From Kitasatospora sp. MAP5-34 (GTDB taxonomy: Bacteria > Actinomycetota > Actinomycetes > Streptomycetales > Streptomycetaceae), in NCBI RefSeq assembly GCF_029894335.1, contig NZ_JARXZC010000039.1, positions 1 to 64,000 on the forward strand: 64,000 nucleotides of DNA. Reading direction: 5' to 3'. The notes beneath the pieces were generated by a model. That model did no database searches and was not told the origin of the DNA. It saw only the letters and a program-made list of their open reading frames with translations. Below are positions 58,501-64,000 of this stretch, in pieces. Numbering within the stretch: position 1 is the first letter of the stretch; every line of letters begins with the position of its first letter. Both the position numbers and the translations under genes were made by a program.

Positions 58501-58598
58501 GGCACCGAACGGCACCGAACGGCACCGAACGGCACCGAACGGCACCGAAGAGCCCGGCTCCTCCTCCGCGCCTGTGGGGAGGAGGAGCCGGGCTCTTC
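58501..58598. terminator. 10-nt tandem repeat leading into a 21-bp terminator
   Basis: Five copies of GGCACCGAAC occupy 58501-58550 right after the stop codon (TAG at 58495-58497). They run into a perfect 21-bp stem (58547-58567 with 58578-58598, 10-base loop) between convergent genes. Confidence 0.9.
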
Positions 58599-58602
58599 GG
58601 CG

Positions 58603-59100
58603 TCAGACCCGGGGGAAGCGCCCCTGCACCGTCCAGATGTTGGGGTTGTCCGCCAGTCCGTCGTGCATGTCGCCGAGGTCCGCGATGATGTCCTGCAGGA
58701 AGTCGCGGGCCTCCCGGCGCAGGTCGGCGTGCCGGACCACGGCGGGCGGCTCGTCGGGCAGCCAGGTGGCGCTGATCTCGACCAGGCCGAAGCGGCGGGC
58801 GAACCGCAGCAGCTCGGTGTTCTGGGTGAAGTCGAGGTCGAAGGTCTGCACAGTGGCGGACCGGCTGCCGCGCGGGTCGCGGTCCAGCTCCTCGACGGTG
58901 TCGCAGAGCGCCCAGGCGAAGTCGAGCACCGGCACCCATCCCCAGCCTGTGGACAGGTCCAGGCCGTCCGCGTCCAGGAAGACGTCGCCGCAGAACAGGT
59001 CGTGCCGCAGGCTCTGTACCGAGGCGTTCCGGTAGTCGGTCTGTGGGGGGTCGGGGAAACGGTTGGACAGGGAGTAGCCGAGCTCGATCACGTACGCCAT
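58603..59100 (-). CDS. hypothetical protein, 165 residues
   Basis: A soluble acidic protein (MAYVIELGYSLSNRFPDPPQTDYRN...) with several aromatic, strand-like segments (GWGWVPVLDFAWALCDTVEELDRD; FDLDFTQNTELLRFARRFGLVEISATWLP) and a helical C-terminus (RREARDFLQDIIADLGDMHDGLADNPN). I do not recognise the family. The compact alpha/beta character and location near WXG100-like genes would fit an immunity-type protein, but nothing shows this directly. ATG 59100; good codon bias. Convergent with the coiled-coil gene. Confidence 0.7.
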   Translation of the reverse strand: MAYVIELGYSLSNRFPDPPQTDYRNASVQSLRHDLFCGDVFLDADGLDLSTGWGWVPVLDFAWALCDTVEELDRDPRGSRSATVQTFDLDFTQNTELLRFARRFGLVEISATWLPDEPPAVVRHADLRREARDFLQDIIADLGDMHDGLADNPNIWTVQGRFPRV

Positions 59101-59217
59101 TGTCCGGCACCCGCAGGCCGGCACCCGCCGCCCGGCACCCACCCGCTCCGCAGAGCCGTGGACAGGAGCTGTGGATAACCGCGTGACCCGTGGACCGCGA
59201 CGCGGGATGATGGGCCC

Positions 59218-59649
59218 ATGCCTGAGCCCATCCGCGTTCGGGGGTCGGTGGCCGTCCCGGACGCCGAGCTCGTCTGGCGCTTCTCCCGTTCGTCCGGCCC
59301 CGGTGGCCAGCACGTCAACACGTCCGACACCCAGGTCGAGCTGCGGTACGACCTGGCGGCCTCGACCGCCCTTCCGCAGGTGTGGAAGGACCGCGCCCTG
59401 GAGCGGCTGGCCGGTCGGCTGGTGGACGGCAGGGTGCTGGTGGTCCGGGCCTCCGAGCACCGGTCGCAGTGGCGCAACCGCGAGGTGGCGGCGGCCCGGA
59501 TGGCGGCGCTGCTCGGCGAGGCCACGGCGCCGCCGCCGAAGACGCGGCGGGCGACGAAGCCGTCCCGGGGGATGATCGAGAGCCGGCTCCGGAACAAGCG
59601 CCACCGGTCCGAGCTGAAGCAGGGGCGCGGGCGGCAGGCGAACGACTGA
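59218..59649 (+). CDS. arfB: alternative ribosome-rescue factor ArfB
   Basis: A 143-residue peptidyl-tRNA hydrolase related to release factors, which frees ribosomes stalled on non-stop messages. SSGPGGQHVNTSDTQVELRYDL contains the catalytic GGQ. The basic C-terminal tail (KTRRATKPSRGMIESRLRNKRHRSELKQGRGRQ) enters the mRNA channel. GATGAT at 59206-59211 ends six bases before the ATG, and no Shine-Dalgarno is seen, suggesting a leaderless message. Confidence 0.93.
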   Translation: MPEPIRVRGSVAVPDAELVWRFSRSSGPGGQHVNTSDTQVELRYDLAASTALPQVWKDRALERLAGRLVDGRVLVVRASEHRSQWRNREVAAARMAALLGEATAPPPKTRRATKPSRGMIESRLRNKRHRSELKQGRGRQAND

Positions 59650-59707
59650 GCCCGCCTCGGGCCACCCAGCAGTGACGTTCCCTCAGCCTGCCGTCAGCGG
59701 CCTGTCG

Positions 59708-60244
59708 TCAGCCGAGGTGGCGGTAGCCGCCCCGGAAGTACAGCAGCGGCCGTCCGGCCGGGCCAGGTACGCGGGCCTGCAGCACCCGTCCGATCAGCAG
59801 CGTGTGGTCGCCCGCCGCGACCCGCTGCTCGGTGACGCACTCGACGGTGGCCAGTGCCCCGTCGACCAGTGGCGCACCGGTGAACTCGCCCGGGTGGTGG
59901 GGGGTGTCCGCGAAGAGCAGCCGGTCGCTCAGCCGTCCCTTCATGGCGAACCGGGACGCGAGGGTGCGGTGCTCCTCGCCGAGCAGCGAGACGGCCCAGC
60001 TGCCGACCCGGGTGAGCAGCTCGTCCATCCGGGAGTCCTCGCGCACCGAGATCAGGACCAGTGGCGGTTCCAGCGAGACCGACAGGAACGAGGTGGCGGT
60101 CATGCCCGCGTCCTCGCCGTCCGACCCGTCCTCGGGGTCGTGGACGGTCACCAGCGCGACGCCGGAGGCGAGCTGGGAGAGCGCGGCCCGGAACTCGTCG
60201 GGCGTGGCCAGAGGGGCAGCTGCGGGCTGCGGGGACGTGTACAC
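59708..60244 (-). CDS. flavin reductase-like domain protein
   Basis: A 178-residue split-barrel FMN-binding protein: FRAALSQLASGVALVTVHDPEDG, TATSFLSVSLEPPLVLISVREDSRMDELL, the FADTPHHPGEFTGAPLVDGALATVEC block and HTLLIGRVLQARV. Such proteins reduce FMN with NAD(P)H for two-component monooxygenases; the partner is not adjacent. I place the start at GTG 60244 because the minus-strand TACCGT ends seven bases upstream (leaderless). An in-frame GTG at 60253 adds three residues but would fall inside the promoter spacing. Confidence 0.88.
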   Translation of the reverse strand: MYTSPQPAAAPLATPDEFRAALSQLASGVALVTVHDPEDGSDGEDAGMTATSFLSVSLEPPLVLISVREDSRMDELLTRVGSWAVSLLGEEHRTLASRFAMKGRLSDRLLFADTPHHPGEFTGAPLVDGALATVECVTEQRVAAGDHTLLIGRVLQARVPGPAGRPLLYFRGGYRHLG

Positions 60245-60453
60245 GTACCGCACGGTAGTCGGCCCGCCCGCGTTCCTGCATCGGGCCGTGGTCGTAGGAC
60301 CACTGGCCGTGCGGACCCGTTCGGGCCGGTACGGACGTGAGCCGGCTCACCCCCAGGAGTGACGGGCCAGGGCCCGCCGGCCCTGCTTGGGGCGCTGCGG
60401 CTTCAGTTCGGCGTCCTGATCGCCGACCACCCATTGACCGTCCGTTTGACCGT

Positions 60454-60490
60454 GAATATCGGTATACATCGGTATACGTCGGATATCGGG
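60454..60490 (+). repeat. 10-bp-phased repeat array upstream of the cdgB-like gene
   Basis: GAATATC (60454-60460), GGTATACATC (60461-60470), GGTATACGTC (60471-60480) and GGATATCGGG (60481-60490) repeat a GGTATAC-like core every 10 bases, one helical turn, so the cores lie on one face of the DNA. A TTGACC at 60446-60451 precedes them. Probable operator array; AT-rich for this chromosome. Confidence 0.8.
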
Positions 60491-60522
60491 CAGCTGAACT
60501 GAATGGCCGGACATCCGCATTA

Positions 60523-60538
60523 TGTGATTTGGCTCACA
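60523..60538. promoter_or_regulatory. CRP/FNR-type palindrome upstream of the cdgB-like gene
   Basis: TGTGATTTGGCTCACA exactly matches the TGTGA-N6-TCACA consensus of cAMP-receptor-protein sites. It lies 118 bases before the ATG at 60656. Streptomycetes encode Crp, active in germination and secondary metabolism. The rest of 60254-60655 has no gene. Confidence 0.65.
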
Positions 60539-60655
60539 ACTGGCGACCGATTGTTGACCGAGCGTGCCTATCGCTGTGCTCCCTGTGATTCAGTTCTTCT
60601 GGCAATCGGACGATAACCATTCAAGAACTATCCGAAGCAGCCGGGGAGCCCCCGC

Positions 60656-62587
60656 ATGGAAGCCGAGTCGGAGCCCTACGTCCGCCTGGCGACCCTCCGC
60701 ACCTTGCACCGGGTCGTGGCGGACCTCAACGCTGCCCGCAGTCTGGCAGGAACCCTGCAGGCCGTGGTGGAAGGCGCTGTGCACGGGCTCGGCTTCGACG
60801 CGGCCGCCGTCAGCCTGGTCCGCGCCGACGGGGATCTGGTGGTGGCCGCCGTCTGGGAGGTCGAGGAGAGCGCCTTCGGCGGCCCGTCCGTGCTGCTGGG
60901 CCAGGTCGGCTCCCGGGAGTCCTGGGACAGGCTGCTCGGCGTCAGCGACCACTGGGGCACCCTGCGGTTCCTGCCGCACGACCGGGGCTGGGCCGTCGGC
61001 GCGGACATCCCGCGCTGGGTGGGCGACGGGCCGCTGCCCGTGTACGCCAACGACTGGCACCCCTCCGACGGGCTGCTCGCGCCGATGTACAGCGCCGGCG
61101 GCGACCTGCTCGGCGTGCTCTCGGTGGACCGCCCGCGCAGTGGCAAGCGGCCCGGTGCGTGGACCCGCGAGGCCCTGGAGATGTTCTCGCTGCAGGCGTC
61201 CATCGCGATCGGCAACGCGCGCCTGCGGGCCGAGATGCAGCGGGCGCTGGCCCGGCTGGAGAAGGAGCAGCAGGCGCTGCGCGCCAGCGAGGAGAGCTTC
61301 CGGCAGGCGTTCGAGTACGCGCCGAGCGGTATGGCGATCACCGAGCTGCACGGTGCCGGGCGGGGGCAGCTCACCCGGGTGAACGACGCGCTCTGCCGCC
61401 TGCTCGGCCGCCCCCGGGCGACGCTCAGACAGCAGTGCTTCACCGACCTGGTGCACCCCGACGACCTGGAGCTGCTGCTGCGGACCAGCGCCGAGGGCGG
61501 CCGGGCGGAGCTGCGGCTCTCCCGCCGGGACGGCGGCTACCAGTGGGTCTGCCTGCGCAACTCGGTGGTCGCCGACGCGGCGGAGGGCCCGAGCTTCCTG
61601 CTCACCCACGTCGAGGACATCGAGGAGCGCAAGCGCCACGAGCTCCAGCTCGCCCACCGGGCCAGTCACGACGCGCTGACCGGCCTGCCGAACAGCGCCG
61701 AGCTGCGTTCCCGGCTGGGCCGTCGGCTCTGCCCCCAGCCGCAGGTGCCCGGCGGCGCGGCGGCCCACGGCGCGGCGCCCGCCTTCGCGGAGTCGGCCTA
61801 CGCGGACCAGCCGTACGGCGAGTCCGCGTTCGCGGGGTCGGCGGTCGCGGAGTCCGCCCACGGCGCGCCCGCGTACGCCCCCCAGGGGGTCTCGTACAGC
61901 GCGCACAGCGCCTTCGACGGGCCCGGTGTCCCGTACGGGCTCACGCACGGCTACGGGGCGCCTGGCGGCCCCGACCAGGTCGCGCTGGAGTGGGGCCGGG
62001 CGGACTTCCCGGAGTCCGGGCGCGCGCTCGGGTGCGGTGACGTGCTGCCGGACCACGTGCACGCGGTGGTCCCGGGCGATCCCCCGGCGGGCGGCGAGGC
62101 CTGGATCGGACCGTTCCGTGGCGGCGGTTCGGGCAGCGGCGGGGGTGGCGGGTCCGGGACGGAGAAGGGGCTCGCGGTGCTCTTCTGCGACCTGGACGGG
62201 TTCAAGTCGATCAACGACCGGTTCGGGCACAAGGCGGGCGACGACGTGCTCATCGAGGTGGCCAGACGGCTGCAGCAGGTGGTCCGGGAGGGTGACACCG
62301 TGGCGCGGCTCGGCGGCGACGAGTTCGTGGTGCTGGCGGACGGCATCGGCCGGGAGGAGGCCAAGGACCTGGCCGGGCGGCTGCGCAACGCGATCATCCC
62401 GCCGATGCGGATCGACAACCGGACGACCCGGGTCGGCGTCAGCCTGGGCATCGGCTGGGCGGGCTGCGGCATGAGCATCGAGGAGGTGCTGCACGCCGCA
62501 GATGAACGGATGTACGACGAGAAGCGGGCCCGGGGCAGCGCCGCCCGGGGCGTCAGGGGCGAGCGTTCGCACCGCCGGGCGGGTTGA
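60656..62587 (+). CDS. cdgB: diguanylate cyclase with GAF-PAS-GGDEF, CdgB-like, with insertion
   Basis: A 643-residue cytoplasmic signalling enzyme making c-di-GMP. GAF occupies about residues 20-190, PAS/PAC 210-325, and GGDEF starts at HDALTGLPNSAEL (339-350). The active site RLGGDEF (551-557) and the inhibitory I-site R544xxD547, five residues upstream of it, are intact. Between the first GGDEF helix (to about 360) and the strand GLAVLFCDLDGFKSIN (505-520) sits an insertion of about 140 residues rich in Ala, Gly, Ser, Tyr and Pro, with imperfect repeats (ESAYADQPYGESAFAGSAVAES). GGGGAG precedes the ATG. It resembles S. coelicolor CdgB (gene symbol tentative). Confidence 0.9.
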   Translation: MEAESEPYVRLATLRTLHRVVADLNAARSLAGTLQAVVEGAVHGLGFDAAAVSLVRADGDLVVAAVWEVEESAFGGPSVLLGQVGSRESWDRLLGVSDHWGTLRFLPHDRGWAVGADIPRWVGDGPLPVYANDWHPSDGLLAPMYSAGGDLLGVLSVDRPRSGKRPGAWTREALEMFSLQASIAIGNARLRAEMQRALARLEKEQQALRASEESFRQAFEYAPSGMAITELHGAGRGQLTRVNDALCRLLGRPRATLRQQCFTDLVHPDDLELLLRTSAEGGRAELRLSRRDGGYQWVCLRNSVVADAAEGPSFLLTHVEDIEERKRHELQLAHRASHDALTGLPNSAELRSRLGRRLCPQPQVPGGAAAHGAAPAFAESAYADQPYGESAFAGSAVAESAHGAPAYAPQGVSYSAHSAFDGPGVPYGLTHGYGAPGGPDQVALEWGRADFPESGRALGCGDVLPDHVHAVVPGDPPAGGEAWIGPFRGGGSGSGGGGGSGTEKGLAVLFCDLDGFKSINDRFGHKAGDDVLIEVARRLQQVVREGDTVARLGGDEFVVLADGIGREEAKDLAGRLRNAIIPPMRIDNRTTRVGVSLGIGWAGCGMSIEEVLHAADERMYDEKRARGSAARGVRGERSHRRAG

Positions 62588-62680
62588 CGCGCACGTCGAA
62601 CCGCCTTTCCGCGCTGTCAGGAACGGAAGGTAGGGTTCCCCGGTACGAGAGTCCACCACTGCGCTGGGGAGTTGAGCACC

Positions 62681-63691
62681 GTGACCACGGCCGGCAGTAA
62701 CGGGGCCCCCGAGGACCCGGCGGACGACGACCCGTTCGCGTACCTCTACCGTCCTGCGGAGGGCGAGGCGGCGGCCAGCCAGCCGCGCAACTCGTACGCG
62801 CGCCCGATGGAGGTCGGCCGCGCGCAGTACGGGCAGGCCCAGTACCGCCAGCAGCCGCCCGCCCAGCCCCCGTACGGTCAGCCGCAGCAGGGCCAGCCCC
62901 AGCACGGGCAGACTCAGCACGGTCAGCCCCCGTACGGCCAGGCCCCGCAGTCGCCGTCGGCCCAGCCCACGACCCAGTTGCCGCAGCAGCAGAACCGCTA
63001 CGCCGAGCGCTCGCGCCCGCAGCCGGGCGAGGAGCGGCCGAGCGGTGGCCGGGGCAAGGCCACGGTGATCGGCGCGGTGGCGGTGGTCGCCGCGATCGCG
63101 ATCGGCGCGGGTGTCGCCCTCTCCGGCGGCGACCCCAAGACGAAGACGGCCGGGCCGGCCCCGCACGGCAGTACGTCGTCCACCCCCGGTTCGGCCTCGC
63201 CCGCTCCCTCCACCTCCAGCTCCGCGCCCTCCGCCGCAGGCAGCTGGGCGGGTGGCACCACCGTGGCGGACGCCGCCGGCATGACCCTTTCGGGGGGCAG
63301 CAAGAAGGCCAACCAGGTGGCGGGCGCGAAGTCCGCCGGCGGGAGCTACGTGGACGGCATGGGCACCGTCGGCGCGACGGTCTCCTGGGACGTCAACCTC
63401 TCCGGGGCGAACAGCTTCCAGATCTGGCTGCGCTTCAACAACACCGGCCCGAACGCGACCGCGACGGTCAGCGTCGACGGCACGCCGACGTACACGCCGA
63501 TAAAGCTCAACAACTACTCGGCGGGCCTGCCGCCGGAGGCGTCCTGGTACGCGTCCTGGGTGAGCGCGACCGTCCCGGGCGCGGGGCACCACACCATCTC
63601 GGTGGCGTGCGGCCAGAGCGACCAGTGCGGTTTCCTGCTCGACCAGGTGGCCATCACGGACGCGGGAGCCTCGAAGCCCTCGGGCTGGTAG
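62681..63691 (+). CDS. membrane-anchored carbohydrate-binding-module protein
   Basis: A 336-residue protein. The N-terminal about 120 residues are Gln/Pro/Tyr/Gly-rich (repeats such as PPYGQPQQGQPQHGQ). One membrane helix follows (TVIGAVAVVAAIAIGAGVAL, about 127-147), then a Ser/Pro linker and a C-terminal beta-sandwich of CBM6/CBM35 type (GSYVDGMGTVGATVSWDVNLSGANSFQIWLRFNNTGPNATATVSVDG...GFLLDQVAITDAG). The CBM would face outward. I start at GTG 62681 (GGGGAG upstream) rather than TTG 62672. It lies between the cdgB-like gene and nagA. The ligand is unknown. Confidence 0.82.
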   Translation: MTTAGSNGAPEDPADDDPFAYLYRPAEGEAAASQPRNSYARPMEVGRAQYGQAQYRQQPPAQPPYGQPQQGQPQHGQTQHGQPPYGQAPQSPSAQPTTQLPQQQNRYAERSRPQPGEERPSGGRGKATVIGAVAVVAAIAIGAGVALSGGDPKTKTAGPAPHGSTSSTPGSASPAPSTSSSAPSAAGSWAGGTTVADAAGMTLSGGSKKANQVAGAKSAGGSYVDGMGTVGATVSWDVNLSGANSFQIWLRFNNTGPNATATVSVDGTPTYTPIKLNNYSAGLPPEASWYASWVSATVPGAGHHTISVACGQSDQCGFLLDQVAITDAGASKPSGW

Positions 63692-63736
63692 CCACCAGGG
63701 GCGCGTGAGGTGCCCCCACGCGCCCCCGATCCGGGC

Positions 63737-64000
63737 TTACCGGTCGGCGGAGCCGATCTCGGTGAAGCGGCCGGCCCCGACGACCCACTCGCCGCGCCGC
63801 ATCACCGCGACGAGGTCGAGGGTGTCGGAGTCGAGCACGACCAGGTCGGCGTTCTTGCCCGGCTCCAGCGAGCCGATCGAGTCGGCCAGGCCGAGCAGGC
63901 GGGCCGGGACGGCGGACAGCGACCGGACGGCCGCGTCCAGGCTCAGGCCGTTGACAGTGACGGAGCGCTTGAACGAGACGTCCAGGGTGAGCGTCGAGCC
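63737..64000 (-). CDS. nagA: N-acetylglucosamine-6-phosphate deacetylase, C-terminal part
   Basis: The window edge cuts this minus-strand gene; 87 C-terminal residues and the TAA stop (63737-63739) are visible. LSLDAAVRSLSAVPARLLGLADSIGSLEPGKNADLVVLDSDTLDLVAVMRRGEWV is the closing amidohydrolase composite domain typical of NagA, which deacetylates GlcNAc-6-phosphate in cell-wall/chitin amino-sugar catabolism. The catalytic part lies outside, so another amidohydrolase (imidazolonepropionase- or allantoinase-like) cannot be fully excluded. Confidence 0.78.
   Translation of the reverse strand, partial: GSTLTLDVSFKRSVTVNGLSLDAAVRSLSAVPARLLGLADSIGSLEPGKNADLVVLDSDTLDLVAVMRRGEWVVGAGRFTEIGSADR

Noticed and set aside
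29936..58550. Tandem repeats considered as CRISPR-like arrays (29406, 29950, 31572, 39633, 58501)
   Set aside because: The units are 9-26 bases and directly adjacent, with no unique spacers, and no cas genes are present.
60590..63592. A 1000-codon open frame on the minus strand opposite the cdgB-like and CBM genes
   Set aside because: The long frame is a by-product of high G/C content. The plus-strand genes have full domain motifs, and the minus translation is low-complexity Arg/Gly/Val without recognisable features.
1..64000. tRNA genes, insertion sequences, integrases and attachment sites
   Set aside because: I looked for TTCGA-type T-loops with matching acceptor stems, for transposase motifs and for paired direct repeats around the T4SS-like cluster, and saw none that were convincing.

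Overview
The window is high-GC actinobacterial chromosome, most likely Streptomycetaceae (Streptomyces or Kitasatospora). The evidence is the third-position G/C bias, the mycothiol synthase gene, a GlnR/Nur/RsiG regulator set, a GAF-PAS-GGDEF protein resembling CdgB, many leaderless genes, and a gene content matching the streptomycete core. It is mostly core chromosome. I see no transposase, integrase, tRNA gene or CRISPR array.

Layout. (1) 1-14.9 kb: the 3' end of a 5S rRNA gene and its terminator, then mshD, and a phosphate block: ppk, a CHAD protein, a Nudix hydrolase, pstS-pstC-pstA-pstB behind a PHO box, and the convergent low-affinity pair pit and DUF47/PhoU-like. Small conserved genes, a lipoprotein and a PAP2 phosphatase follow. 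(2) 15.1-22.0 kb: a type IV secretion/conjugation-like cluster on the chromosome. It has a bifunctional wall hydrolase, a small two-helix membrane protein, VirB8-, VirB6/TrbL- and SCO6880-like proteins and a VirB4-like ATPase, with no relaxase or coupling protein in view. (3) 22.1-28.9 kb, minus strand: a DUF1016 nuclease-like gene, an envelope-stress-like two-component system beside an HtrA protease without a PDZ domain, a LacI regulator and glnR. (4) 29.6-39.7 kb: a MoaD-like carrier, an LmeA-like protein, a sulfur module (cysteine-rich leader peptide, thiosulfate sulfurtransferase, sseC), nitrobindin, nur, ygfZ, dtd, rsiG (c-di-GMP-binding anti-sigma WhiG), an asparaginase and dodecin. (5) 39.7-55.2 kb: ppa, a PBP4-type carboxypeptidase, a zinc metalloprotease, tilS, hpt, ftsH, folE, then an MprF/LysX-like gene and folP-NTF2-folB-folK-DUF3180. 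(6) 55.2-60.3 kb: an orphan type-VII-secretion-like pair (WXG100-like hydrolase and EspC-like partner), an unknown coiled-coil membrane protein, arfB and a flavin reductase. (7) 60.3-64 kb: a cdgB-like diguanylate cyclase with an unusually rich upstream region, a carbohydrate-binding membrane protein, and the 3' end of nagA.

Functional themes are phosphate and polyphosphate homeostasis, nitrogen/nickel/sulfur regulation, tetrahydrofolate synthesis, envelope quality control and c-di-GMP control of development (a synthase and an effector in one window). The most interesting non-gene signals are: a GNRA-capped hairpin inserted between the Shine-Dalgarno and start codon of ftsH; a leaderless cysteine leader peptide with an attenuator; a large low-complexity insertion inside a GGDEF domain; a perfect CRP-type palindrome and a 10-bp-phased repeat array upstream of that gene; three copies of a dispersed palindrome, all at convergent gene ends; and short tandem repeats recurring just after stop codons.
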